The position numbers and the translations under genes are program-made. From the NCBI GenBank assembly GCA_018806985.1, contig JADANN010000398.1:1507501-1571500 (forward strand): a DNA stretch of 64,000 nucleotides, given 5' to 3'. The notes beneath the pieces were generated by a model. The model ran no database searches, was not told the origin of the DNA, and saw nothing but the letters and a program-made list of their open reading frames with translations. This DNA is from Angiostrongylus vasorum. Lineage: Eukaryota > Nematoda > Chromadorea > Rhabditida > Metastrongylidae. This document shows positions 9,501 through 20,113 of the stretch, piece by piece; position 1 is the first letter of the stretch; every line of letters starts with the position of its first letter.

Positions 9501-12303
9501 TCTTCATACTTATACCTTCTACGAACGGTGTACACTTAACAGAATGACTATGAAAACGTTCTGAATAATAATATTTTCTGTGACGATATCATCCAGTGCT
9601 AAACTGCAGAGCAAGGTGTGCAACAAAAATTGCTGGGCCGATTTGGCCGACATGACTACATGTGACTCATTGAATGCATACCCCAAAATTAAGCGTGATC
9701 CCATGCGTATCCACAGCGAATAAGAGTCGCTGCCAATGAATTATCGCGTTACAGAAATTTCTCGATAACCTAATGCAACAGTTTTTAATTCTGGCTGTAG
9801 TTTTGGCAGATTTCTCCTTTTTCATTCTTTTTTCTTCGTTTTGCAATCCGCAGGAAAGATTCTAGGCATTCGTCTATCAAAAGCGTCCAGAGAACATTGT
9901 CTTGATCACAGTGTATCATTTTTAGGTTTCCAGTAGTAAAGGGATTTTGTTTGGTGCTCTTGCATTTATGACCAGCGAGGGGAAGTTGATTGATTGTAGG
10001 AGTCAACCGGTTTTAATATCTGGTCTGTTTTTATACTTCTACCGTATTGTTTTTTAATCATTCCATGGTTTGCTTTCTTTCATTTGCAAACCAATTTGCA
10101 TTCGTTTCAGAGTCGATGGAAAATTTCCGCGTTATCAGTGATACTCAGTTCATTATTGTTGTAGAGAAAGATGCTATTTTCCAGAAACTTATTGATGAAG
10201 GCTATTTCGAATACTTTCCGAAGAGTTTGCTGGTTACGGTTAGTTCGTAACGTTTGAAAAAAAAAGGTTCAGAAGTTAGCTGTAAGTAGTGGTATTTAGT
10301 TAAGAAGCAAAACCAGTGTTTTTAATTCCTGCAATGGTTTACCACTTTACTGCAGATGGAGGGTGGTCTTGAATTTTCAGAGATGTAATATTCAGCAGAT
10401 GATTTACTCTCCCGGAAGAGCTAGCTAGTCAAAAAAAGAGTTCGGTACATGTCCATTCGGATTCGAAGTGGCAAAACTTTTTTTGATCTGCAAGAATCCG
10501 GCGACGACTCACTTTGAATACCTACACACCGTCTAGGCGAGGACTGCCAGTTATAACGCTATTGGAGCTCCCTGTTTATCGTAATTCGGTAGGATATATT
10601 CTTGCCGTGTTAGCAACGTACCAATGAAGGCAAAAGGACAGGGAGCTACATGACTCTTCGTGAAGGCAGAAGGCAAAATATTGCAGTATGTTAATAATGT
10701 CGACTTTTCGACATCTAATTAAGATGTATATGAGGCGGATAGCACAGTGGTAGTGATGTCGGTTATCACGAGCATGGTGCTAGTTCCTTTACTCTCCGGG
10801 CCAACCAAGCCTGTCATCCCTCCGGGGTAGGGAAATTGCTGCCAGTTTTGTCTGCGATGATAGCAACACTGGGTTGATACATCGGTAAGACACCGCGAGT
10901 CATTGTAGTGGCCCTATGCGCATTCAATCACCTCTAAACGATGCTCAGTGAAGTCGAATGAATGACGCACCCCTAAGGAATTGGTCAGCGCCGAGCGCTT
11001 TATCCCTTTTTTATCCTTTCAATTAAGATGTGTTGCATTGTGTTAGAATAAAATGTTCAGGGAAAAGGATATCCTGATATTTGTACGCGCAAGGTTCTGC
11101 AGTGGATTGTCGACCAGTTGGCAGTTCCGATATATGGTTTATTTGACAGCGATCCTCATGGCATTGAAATAATGTTGACATACAAATATGGCTCGAGTTC
11201 GGATTGTGTAGAAGGACGGCATTGCCACGTTAAGCAAATTCAGTGGTTAGGGTATGTTTTAATTTATTGTGGTTGTATTACACATAATGCCGTGTTGTGA
11301 AAAAAAGAATATATAATAAATAGATGTTAGAACATTGTTATTTCGAGTGCAGCTTCGCCTTAACCAGATTCAGTGCCGATTTGTGCTTCCCAGGTCATTC
11401 CTATTGACGGCTAACTGCGAGTAACACCGTTGGAGTAAAAAAACTGGCTGACAGAAAGGCAAAGCAAGGGCCATGGTTGGTGCAGCAAGTAACACATGAG
11501 CCCCCCGAAAAGAGTAATCGTGGGTTCGAAGCACAACTGAGGTCCCAAGTTTTGCTCATAGCTCAGCTCCTCGTGGTTATTTCAACCTTATTGACTCTAT
11601 TTATTTATTTATTTCTTGTTTGCTTTATCTGACGTTAGCATCACATTTCGCGAAAACTGTGATTGTGATGTGCGTATTCATAATTCCCGGCATAATTCCC
11701 CACCATAGACACCTGCGGTCCAGAGTTTTGCAAATATCTCAGCTTCGTTGAAGTTTTAACTAGGTAATGATCCAGATGAATTCAGTGATCTATCAAGCAA
11801 TGCAGAGTTGCTTAATATTCCAGTACTGTCCAGAGTTCAGTATTTTTCCTGATAATCATGCATTTCTATGCATTATATTCCTCTCTATTTTATAGGTTTA
11901 AGCCGTCAGATATTCCGCTATTACCTATCGTAAACCATCATTTTCTAAAGCTTCGTAACAGCGATTTCATGAAGATTAAGAGGATTCGTCGAAGGGCTCA
12001 AGTGTTAGGAGAACATAATGTAGTGGATGAGTTGAGTATTTTAAGGCAGGTTGGTGAGTAACACTATTGTTCATTTTTCTTCAACTTCATATCTTTTAGC
12101 TGGATAAGTTGCATTTATTACGCACCAAGTTAGAGCTGGAAGCAGTATCAACGATCGGACCACAGTTCATTATTCGCGATTATCTCATGCCTCGTCTTGC
12201 TGTAATGCTCGGATCGGTTCATCGAATAACTCGACCTCCATTGTACAGGCAAGAACTGCATAGATCAGCTAACGATAAGCGGTTCGGTGGCGTAAAATCG
12301 TAG
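3509..12303 (+). CDS. spo-11: SPO11 meiotic recombination protein (topoisomerase VI A-type transesterase)
   Basis: Makes the DNA double-strand breaks that start meiotic crossing-over, through a catalytic tyrosine. Exons: about 3509-3660, ~3935-4124, 5035-5143, 9926-10022, 10111-10238, 11061-11251, 11896-12049, 12100-12303. Phases agree at all junctions except the uncertain acceptor of exon 2. Exon 1 has LSKIEFVCLDLVRQLA, like the SPO11 N-terminus. Exons 2-3 join as STKR|DLFYEQKKLYKNQ, where the Y of DLFY is the predicted catalytic tyrosine. Exon 4 gives SSSKGILFGALAF. Exon 5 opens the Toprim domain with IIVVEKDAIFQ (metal-binding Glu), and exon 6 carries GKGYPDICTR and FDSDPHGIEIMLTYKYG (DxD pair). 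Stop at 12303. Total about 400 residues, the usual family length. The start at 3509 is the first Met after a TTTCAG acceptor at 3473, possibly a trans-splice site; an in-frame ATG at 3425 is the alternative. Intron 3 (5144-9925) is inflated by a SINE and an RTE-1 copy. Confidence 0.95.
3728..3962 (+). repeat. Family D repeat, 5'-truncated
   Basis: Shares GGCAAATCTCCCTCTGATYC-type sequence, CTGCCTGTGGTGGTG and the GGCCATCCAAGTAT-type 3' end with the 4388 and 42838 copies. Its 3' end runs directly into spo-11 exon 2. Confidence 0.75.
4257..4292 (-). ncRNA. Hammerhead ribozyme-like motif
   Basis: Minus strand: GGCT, CTGAGGA, AGGC...GC, GAAA, TGTC, AGC. The core and GAAA box are intact; the stem III position is ATGT instead of ACGT. 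Confidence 0.45.
4388..4753 (+). repeat. Family D repeat, full length, inside an inverted pair of hammerhead-like ends
   Basis: Starts TTCCAACGGTTTACACCGCC and ends GATGGGCCATCCAAGTAT. Flanked at 4257-4320 and 4756-4806 by inverted sequences sharing CGCCTTCCTCAGAG. In the spo-11 intron between exons 2 and 3. Confidence 0.75.
4771..4806 (+). ncRNA. Decayed hammerhead-like motif, inverted partner of 4257-4292
   Basis: CTGAGGA, AGGCGAA, then CCAAAACGTTAGC where CCGAAACGTCAGC would be expected: the GAAA and the cleavage triplet are each changed by one base. Confidence 0.35.
5287..5545 (+). repeat. SINE family A, old diverged copy
   Basis: tRNA-like head GTGTCGCTGTGGTTAGAG, core, GATACATCGGTAGGCCACC and a CTTTACCCTTTACCC tail (altered TTTATCC tail). 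In spo-11 intron 3. Confidence 0.7.
6310..8960 (+). mobile_element. RTE-1-like non-LTR retrotransposon, decayed
   Basis: Fragments of an endonuclease (about 6310-7400: YDLIGLAEATRRRPLN, LLLGTRDIRGIGGTNV), then the linker (7190-7390: REKIAAAMTKVAKA), the reverse transcriptase (7740-8220) and the C-terminal part (8320-8960), in shifting frames with stops. The catalytic box is changed: where the related copy at 60.9 kb reads SADDIVLIT this one reads FAEGIVLTA. Sense orientation inside spo-11 intron 3. Dead. Confidence 0.8.
10734..11010 (+). repeat. Mosaic SINE: family B head, shared core, family A tail
   Basis: Head GGCGGATAGCACAGTGGTAG (box A) and ATCACGAGCATGGTGCTAG match family B at 21443. 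From the core on (ACATCGGTAAGACACCGCG, GATGCTCAGTGAAGTCGAAT, TTTATCC tail) it is family A. In the spo-11 intron between exons 5 and 6. Confidence 0.75.
11468..11635 (+). repeat. SINE family C-like copy
   Basis: GCAGCAAGTAACACATGAGC with a downstream GTGGGTTCGAAGCAC box B-like segment and the family C body CAAGTTTTGCTCATAGCTCA, then an AT-rich tail. In spo-11 intron between exons 6 and 7. Confidence 0.55.
11692..11765 (+). repeat. SINE family C fragment
   Basis: CCCCACCATAGACACCTGCG and GAGTTTTGCAAATATCTCAG match the copy at 34590 almost base for base. Confidence 0.7.
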
Positions 12304-14001
12304 TATGTTGTACTATCAGCATGAATTCTTGTAAAGATAGTTCCGATGTAAGTGTTCTCCTTCTTATAAGCACTTCTAGGCCACATTCTCTCGCCGTATT
12401 TGGTGTTATGGTTAGTGTCCTCGATCATGACAGAATTAAAAGGACAAAAATGTCAAATTTCTAAAATTTTTTATTTGGATCTATCTTATGAATATTCTTA
12501 ACTTGTAGTTATTAGATTCTCGAGTTACATAAAATAACTCAGAGTGCAAAAACAGTACTTTTGAAACGCAAATGTAACATTCTAAGATCTAATCTTCTGT
12601 ATTTATGTTGTCTTTCTTGTTGAATAGTTTGCCTACGGTGTACGTGAATACTGTGAGATTTCTTTGTGCCATGACAAAGCTGATAGCAAGTTATCAATTT
12701 CACTTCATTGTTGAACCAGTGTGTTGTTTTGCATATGAAGAACTAAGCAACTTGGTCATGTACATGACTAATTTAATTGATTCCGAACAAAACTGCCGTT
12801 CATCGGAGAAAATTTCCGGTTTATTTCACTCTAGCTCTAAAATCAAAAGAATGGGAACAAGTTATCGAACCGTTTTTCCTAGGAATTGGAGATTGACCAG
12901 CCACGATTTTCGAGTTTTGCGTAACCTACCTCGTCGTCCTCGCAAGCCTTATCTGCTCGCTAGCAGGCCAAGGTCGTCGTGTAAGGCTCGGCGGCTGACT
13001 ACGTCACCTATCGCGCTGTTTTCATATTTTCTTCCCATTGTTATCCCAATGTCCCTACTATCCACTCATATTTTTTCCTATGGAGAATCGCAAGTATCTG
13101 TTTGTAGTTGATATAAAGATGTAGCATCTTGAGTTTAATCCTGTGCACTCCTATCACTATCGTTATTCTCTGTAGAGTGGGTCTTCTTCTGTGCAAATAA
13201 TAGTATAGTAATGCTAATACTTCAGAATAGTAGCCTGACCTATTTCTGGTCTAACGTGTCCGCAACCCATCGAAGTCAATTCTGCGCTCGCTTCGATCGT
13301 TTCCAGCGTCGACCTACATCAGAGTAATTGTGTATTAGCATCACCATCATTGAACCTGGACAACAAATACTAACAAACATGCTAGTCCAAAGAAGTACGC
13401 TGTATTCATAAATTATCCTAGCAAAAGTCCTTTGTCCTACGATCTCATCTGCTTTTCGCTATATGTCATCACAATTTACTGAACGCGTGGTACCAGTCTT
13501 ATAAAGCTGCGGGCCAAAGGACCCGTTTTCTTTTTTCTCCTCTTATTGTGACGTTACGTCTTGATGACAGTTTTCCATTCTGATTATCGGATTGAAGTGG
13601 CACTGCTTCAGAGATTTACTTAGTCCTATATTTTACTGGTAGTTGTCTTTCCACTTGTGACCTCTACCTTCGCTACAGTTCTAAAGTTTTATGTTGCTGA
13701 AAGCCATTCGAAACGACATGGACAATATACTGTTCATACATGGCAGCTTAAGTGATCGGAATGAGCTATTCAAGCATCGTTTTTTCCTTTTGATGGTTTA
13801 TTTTGGTGCATAAATCTTTTCACCAAACTTTTTGTCATTGTGCGATAGCTTATCGAAAGTAGAGCAACGCAGAAGTCAGGCCAGAAACGCTATTCTCTTC
13901 ACTCGGTGATTTACAAAATATCCTTTTTTGGAGAAGTTCGTTGACTGCTAATTCTACTAACAATTAGCTTTGGCTTCATGTTAATCCGTGGTTTCCATTT
14001 A
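12304..14001. other. Intergenic, nothing convincing
   Basis: Downstream of spo-11. A 168-codon plus frame at 12605-13111 is the only long one; it has no splice context, poor composition and no recognisable motif, so it is not called as a gene. Confidence 0.4.
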
Positions 14002-14015
14002 TATGTCCTCGGTAA

Positions 14016-14300
14016 GGGCGCGTGTGGCACAGTGGTTGGAGGCGCCACTGCGACACACACGTGGAATCGATCCCTGCGCCCATGGCCCACCAAGCCTTCC
14101 ATCCCTCCGGGTTCGGCAAATTGGTGCCAGACTTGTCTGGGAGAATAGCAGCACTGGCTCGATACATCGGTAGGCACGGCGAGTCATTGTGAAGGGCCAG
14201 ATATGCATTCAGTCACCTCCAACGATACTTAATGAAATCGAATGCATGGCGCATCCCTCAGGGATTGATCAACGCCGAGAGCTTCATCCTTTTATCCTTT
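14016..14300 (+). mobile_element. SINE family A, full length with perfect target-site duplication
   Basis: 285 bp: box A-like GTGGCACAGTGGTTGGAGG, box B-like GTGGAATCGATCCC, core CATCCCTCCGGGTTCGGCAA, and a CCTTTTATCCTTT tail. The 14-bp repeat TATGTCCTCGGTAA flanks it exactly (14002-14015 and 14301-14314), the mark of LINE-driven insertion. Confidence 0.92.
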
Positions 14301-14675
14301 TATGTCCTCGGTAATAACTACGTCAGCTTTAAACAAAAAATGTTCCGGATCATAGTGAGTTTTATTAATTTAAGCAAAAACCATAGGAATAAACATATTT
14401 TTTGCTAATAATGAGCCAGTTTTCTCAGCCGACCACGATGAAATCCCAGTTTTCGTAGTGCTGGAATCGCATTTCTTCCTCCAATTTTTCCCCGTAGAGG
14501 CTCGATTTGAAAATTTGAATTAATTAGACGAACGAGACCCTGTGAGACCTTGTTCAGCCTGGCACGGTGATGTCCTGCAGTGTTCCATTGACGTTTACGG
14601 TTGTTGGATTGTTCTAGTTATTTTAGAAATCTTAACTCGCTATTCAATTATCTGGACTTTTTGATTCCAAACAAG

Positions 14676-14810
14676 GGCGCGGGAAGCCAGGTGGTCATAG
14701 ATGCTGTGGAATTACACCCGCATGGTCTCAAGGTCTATTCCATCTTGGGCCAATCAAGCTTCTGCCTCTTCGGGTTCGGGAAATTGGTGCCAGACATTTC
14801 CTGTAGAAGT
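14676..14810 (+). repeat. Diverged SINE with the shared A/B core
   Basis: Head CAGGTGGTCATAGATGCTGT differs from both A and B, but the core TTCGGGAAATTGGTGCCAGA is nearly identical to them. Confidence 0.5.
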
Positions 14811-14906
14811 TTCCTCGGATCAGTAAAGATTTGGAAATGCCCTAACAGATTTATCCTTGGATTTCAAGGAGAGCCCGCTGGACTAGAATTCAATGGCATT
14901 CAATGA

Positions 14907-16040
14907 TGACGACGGTTCTCAAGTGCCAGTATAACCACCCACATCCGAGGCTTTCGTGGATGGTGGATTCGAGAAACTGAATAAAAAAATGCCTTAGAGT
15001 GGCAATTATTTCGAATAGTGCAAATAGAAATAGATAATATTAAACACATTTTTGAGACTCCTGAGAGAAACTATCTAGAAGAGTTAGGGAAAAATCTCTG
15101 CCGTAATTCCATGGAGTTCTTGTCTTTTTTAAATACTTTAGTGATCGAAAAGTCATCACCATTTGTCGAATAACCAACTATGCACTCTAGGCGTTAAATT
15201 GAAGCGCGACAGCTGCTGTTGGTATACGTACGAAGATGACCTATCTTCTCATGAGTGATAACACTTATTGGCATTTCCTTTATTGTCTCGCAGCCGCTAC
15301 CCATCAAGTGCTCAGATTTTCAGATTTTATATAGGCTTCATTTCCGATATGAAAATGCTGCCTGCCTTCCTTCCTTGTTGGGGTATGAAAATGCTGCTGC
15401 CTTCCTTCCTTGTTGGAGTGTTGAATGATCTTTGAGCATGAATACCTTTCGATGAATTCTCAAGATACATGCTAGAGCATTCTCAGGTGTTCAACACATG
15501 ATCTCCCAGGTCCTTCACAAGAAGTTGACTGCCATGAGACTCAGATTCCTCCAGAATAGCGGCGATTACCGTGATTACTATACTGGTCACTCAAAGGCGA
15601 CGTAACATGCAGGATCCCAAAAAAATAATTACAATGAGGAAATATGTAAATATCTAAGGAGGTACATGGGATGAATGTAGCACTGCTATACTGCTGTTCG
15701 ACATGATAAAGGGTAGAATGACGCTAAGCAGTTCATGATATAATAATGCAATGATGCATGTCAGTCATGCAGCGATTCTGATTTGTTTCTAGGAAGGAGC
15801 ATTTGTTTAATAGTAAGAGTGTTCGATATGTGTTTTACCAAAAATACCCACACTTTGTTTGCGGAGTCACTTAAATCCTCTGTTGTGTCCCAAGTACGAG
15901 AACACGTTCACAATCAAGACTTACACTGTTCTTGAAAAATCTGGCGATTCTTTTTGGAATGTAACCATGAACGGGTTTTTTTTCTTCTGTCCTACGGCGT
16001 CAATAATCCGTTTGCTATAAATGCATGAAAAATGACGATC
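14907..16040. other. Intergenic, no gene seen
   Basis: No open frame or exon pattern I would support. Contains a short tandem duplication at 15348-15418. Confidence 0.4.
15348..15418. repeat. Two-copy tandem repeat, unit about 36 bp
   Basis: TATGAAAATGCTGCCTGCCT starts at 15348 and TATGAAAATGCTGCTGCCTT at 15384; both continue TCCTTCCTTGTTGG. Confidence 0.85.
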
Positions 16041-16105
16041 TAGGCTAAACAGACAACTGGCAGTTTTTCGAGTGGTTGGATGCCTCCCGAGGATCGTTCA
16101 CTCAC

Positions 16106-17150
16106 CGTTCGCTCACCTTCGATTTCGTTGTCCCATATTTCTCGCTCGAGGAATCCATGTAAACTGTGCTGTTTTCTCATCGCCTCGGATAGTTCTGTCG
16201 AAGCTTTGCCGGTTCCGATGTTAATCGACGTACTGGTAGATGGCTGACTGATCAAATATCAGACGTTTGGCATGGCCAAATACCATAATAGTTTCCAGTT
16301 CATTTTGTAATCGCTACATAGGGAAAAAAACCAGGACATGATCGCAAGGTCAGGTAGAAACATCACGTTTTTTCAGAGTTCTTTCCCCGAATTTCTGTTG
16401 CATGTTCGCTTCCTCTTCCATCCATCATCGCAGGCATTTTTTAAAATTCTCTTCTGTGTTGTACTTTATCTGATACCACTGGATTGTCTATGTCACGTTA
16501 AAAACTCCGTGGAATGACATAGTTTACTGGTTGCCGGTTTGAACCGAATTCTGTTTAGGTATGCGGCTGTTAGTGATACTGTTTGTAATCGTACATATAT
16601 TGTCAGGTTAGTTTCATTTAAAAAACATATTTCATAGGGACATCATAATAATTGCTGTACACTGTTCGAATGTACATGCGAATGTAACGGAGTGGCTAGA
16701 GATCCCCTTCAATACACACGCACTCATAGGTCGATTCCCCACATCAGTAAAGAGTCGGCATTTTAACACCAGGCTTGTTTGAAAGGATAACGCACTGAAT
16801 TCATAAGTCGATAGTCAGTATTTGGAAGTGTTTTCCAACTTGTGTTTATTTTGACAGTTTTTATACCCACACATCCCATACAATAGCCATGATTCATAAT
16901 AGCGATTAAGTATGGAATATAGTAAATTCCAGTCAAATTCCATGTCATTGAGCTCATTTAAGAAAGGGTTTTTCTTGCACATTTCCAACTGTAAAGTGGA
17001 ACTTTTCCTGCCAGTGACCGCTACAAGATCCGTGTTCGATAAGTTATTGACTGGTTGCAAGAACTCAGGTAAATGGATTCCGTTCGTCAAAGTAAACATC
17101 GGAAGAAGAATGACCCATATAGAGGCCATACCAGCCACTCTGCGCGCCAT
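16106..17150 (-). CDS. Candidate small secreted protein (two possible exons)
   Basis: On the minus strand, an open frame of 111 codons from 17150 starts MARRVAGMASIWVILLPM and continues FTLTNG, a textbook signal peptide with a basic n-region, hydrophobic core and small residues at the predicted cleavage site. It then gives a hydrophilic mature part with the acidic motif NELNDMEFDW and three cysteines. A second, separate frame at 16247-16106 is bounded by a TTGATCAG acceptor and GTGAGC/GTGAGT donors and encodes a Ser/Thr-rich start followed by HGFLEREIWDNE. Whether the two belong to one transcript is unproven, and no donor is clearly placed in the first piece. No family recognised. The gene-poor surroundings and a 71-codon chance frame are arguments for caution. 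Confidence 0.35.
16678..16790 (+). repeat. SINE family A head fragment, old
   Basis: GTAACGGAGTGGCTAGAG, ACACGC...GGTCGATTCCCC and ACCAGGCTTGTTTG recall the A head, box B and core. Confidence 0.45.
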
Positions 17151-17704
17151 GTTTGATTGTTCAAGATGCGCACCGTGTGTTGAAGGAGTTTAGTGCATGG
17201 CAAACCCCCCTAGAGACACAGTCAACGTGGGACACCATATTCCTTTCTATCCTTTATTTTGAATACATTGGTTACTGTTCTGCAAAACCATTACCCTTGA
17301 CTTTATCTCACCGTCGATTTGCACAATTGTTTGAAAGTGTTTTTTGAACTGAATAAAAAAGTCTCCGTATAGCTCTAGAAAAACAGGGTTTACTGACGTC
17401 ATAGATTCCATTTTATATACGTTTATGCCTTTAATCTGCGCTATAAAAAGGGGGTACAAATTTTGCTTAGTAGTGTTAATTTACAAAAAGAGAACACTTT
17501 CCAAGTAGGGCTGTTCAGGAAATTGGTTTATTTATGGAAGCAAAGCGGGGTACCACAGGAAGGTAACTGAACAACTGGCTCTATTGTGCTTGGGAAAATA
17601 GAGATAGAAGTGCGAAATAAGAACAATGCAATAAATAACAAATAAAAACAACAAATACGTAATAAATGGTTGAAGAGAAGACCGATAAATTTACATAACT
17701 TTGC

Positions 17705-17870
17705 CGAATTTAATGATGCTGAAATATTTGCAGAACTCCGGAACGCAGGTGTCTGCGGTGGGGGAACGAACGCGCCATCATTCTTTCCAGGGGGCTAACG
17801 CGTTCGCCACCACACCATACAGGTCCTTTCTCTCACCTGTCTCTCAGCTAGTTTTCTATCTACCAGAGCC
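17705..17870 (-). repeat. SINE family C
   Basis: Reverse complement of the 34590 copy: CGCAGGTGTCTGCGGTGGGG, GAACGAACGCG and CTCTCAGCTAG. Head to head with the next copy. Confidence 0.7.
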
Positions 17871-17894
17871 TCTCTACCAGATAAAAAAAATAGT

Positions 17895-18062
17895 CGAACG
17901 ATAGGCGAAGCGAACAACCCGCATAGTGCTGTGGTGAACGTGCTAGCCCCTGGAAAGAGTAATAGCACGTTCCTTCGAGTCTTGCAAATATCTCAGCATC
18001 GTTATGGTTGTATCTCACAAAATACCCTGCTGTGGAAAATGGTAGTAAACAGCAAATAAGAA
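17895..18062 (+). repeat. SINE family C, inverted neighbour of the previous copy
   Basis: GCATAGTGCTGTGGTGAACG (box A-like), TAGCACGTTCCTTCGAG (box B-like) and CAAATATCTCAGCATCGTTA, then a tail GTAAACAGCAAATAAG. Confidence 0.65.
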
Positions 18063-18064
18063 AT

Positions 18065-20113
18065 TGGGTTTGCTGACTGTCTTGCTCAAAATAGCTCTAT
18101 TTTTCACATAGCTTTTTTCGTAGCACATGTTTTAAATGAAATTCGGCTTATGCGGCGACGTCGTCCTGTCACTGTAATTCACCACTCTCTTTTCCAAAGT
18201 TATTGGAAGAAAGAAATGCTAAAAACTTTTTATTAACAAATAGAAGAACGACATGATTACGAAACTTAGGCCTTTCACGACGGCAGTCAATTTCGCTTGT
18301 TGGGCGTGTCGGGCCTCGTGAAATTGTAACGCAGTTGGAAGGTGCAATTGAAATCAATGCATAAGGTCCGTGAGCGCAGGAGTCACGATGCAAAGGTTTC
18401 TTGAGATCACCGTCCTGTAGCTTTGTTTCCTTACGTTTTTCCCATGTCTCTTTAACTTCGATATATCCGCTATGTTCTTCTGCTTATGTTCCCATGTTCC
18501 TAGATCCCTCTTTTGTGTGGCGAAAAAAAATCGTCCATTATCTGACCTTGGTGTTATTGGCTTTCCGCATGGTTTTGTGTGACAGTTGAAGTGTATTTTT
18601 GAATGTCTTTCATGTTTGTTACATCTACTGGTTCCATTCCTCCGTCCGAAACGGCTGTTTGTAAGTGAAGCTGGAATTACCTGCCCGTGGACCAGCGCCA
18701 GTTTAAAATCACTATAAAATCTATGTTCGGCAAGCCATCAACTGACTACAAAAGGCCGTGAAAGCTGTTATGTGATCAAAAAGTAATGTATCGACGTGGA
18801 AATATTGAAAGAGAACCAGTTTTTGTCAAACTTGTGCACTAAATAGTTGTTACTATACAAAAAGTTCAACCCTTTCACGATCGTGGTCATGTTCGTGTGG
18901 TAGGGCCAGCGGATGGGGTGTCATAGCGGCGTAGTTGAAATGCGTATTGAAGTCAATATGTACTATCCGAAACGTACTGTAACATACGTACCGAAATCAA
19001 TGTGCATGCTCGTGAAAGGATTAGGAAAGGGCAAATTAGTAGTAGGGTGCCATCCTGTGCCGTTGATGTGAGCCGGTATCGGGACCACATCGTTCTCGTC
19101 GCTATTTTTTTATAGACATCGAACGAGAATAGAGGAAGATCTGTTTTTGCCCAGTAACTCAGAATTCCAAGGTCACATAATCCTTAACCACATATCCTGC
19201 TGGTGATTGTCAAACTAGTCCAACACGTGCCATTGAGCCTTTTATCTCTCGCCACTGTCGTTTACCATTTGTTTGATGTACATCAAAACCGTAGATTTTT
19301 CGTTCAAAAAGGAATCTGACCATTTTGTTGATATTCATCTTATTGTACAGCCCGTGTGATCTTGTCGCTAACGGTTTTTCTTGCCAACGAATGCACTTGA
19401 GTTAAAGCGCACCACATCTAATTCAGCTGATCTGTGGGATCTTATGACAGCATATCTTTCGTCGTCTGAGTAGGTCGTACCTCAATTCCGAGTTTCTCCT
19501 CTCACTTCGATAATATGACATGGTATTTCAAATACTACTCATTCACTACGGTAAAGTTGATCCTCCTAACTTGCATCATAATTCTTCAACATAGCACTTC
19601 AACGATAGACTGAATGCGTTGCAAGTACAGATCATGACGCAGTCCATGTAGATTTTGGCAGTTTCGATGGTTCAAGAAATTTGAACATTTGCTCTGTGCT
19701 CGTCTACACAACGTGTTCCAGAAACACCTTTAACGCGAAAAGATTGAAGCCCATTATTTTTATCCTGAGGCACATACATGTATGTATACCCCACCACACC
19801 CGTACATGAACTTTGCCGTGCGCTGCAAACTAAGCCGATGATTCTTGTGATTTACCTATCACAAAATGACTAGACAGCATAAGCAGTAACATTCTGCTAG
19901 TCGGATGAAATTTTGTTAAGTTGTTAATGAATTTTGAAGCCCAGTAGGAATAAGCATAGCACTGAGTACACAATGGTAGTTAATATTATTATAAATTCTG
20001 CAACCCAATCGATGAGATGCGTAGGTGACACTAAGTATTTCTTGTATTGTAACTAGTAAGCTTAGTCATTGGTTTTCGCCTTACACTTTGACAAACGTTT
20101 TCTTTTAATATAG
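18065..20113. other. Upstream region of the PAN-ZP gene, no exon placed
   Basis: The missing 5' exons and signal peptide of the PAN-ZP gene should lie here or further left; none could be supported. Holds a diverged duplicated segment at 18270-18385 and 18868-18985. Confidence 0.35.
18270..18985. repeat. Two diverged direct copies of a ~115-bp segment
   Basis: At 18270 CCTTTCACGACGGCAGTCA and GTAACGCAGTTGGAA; at 18868 CCCTTTCACGATCGTGGTCA and GGCGTAGTTGAAAT, then AAGTCAATATG in place of AAATCAATGC. Same order and spacing, about 600 bp apart; the sequence between them is unrelated. Confidence 0.45.

Noticed and set aside
12605..13111. 168-codon open frame on the plus strand
   Set aside because: No recognisable motif, no splice or start context, composition unlike the real exons nearby; probably chance in the spo-11 downstream region.
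14021..14105. Possible tRNA gene (A- and B-box-like sequence)
   Set aside because: No complete cloverleaf; the boxes belong to the SINE head and recur in all family copies.
13911..14208. Overlapping open frames on both strands
   Set aside because: They lie across a SINE, and the same peptides recur at every SINE copy (23.5, 32.7, 36.5, 47.5 kb).
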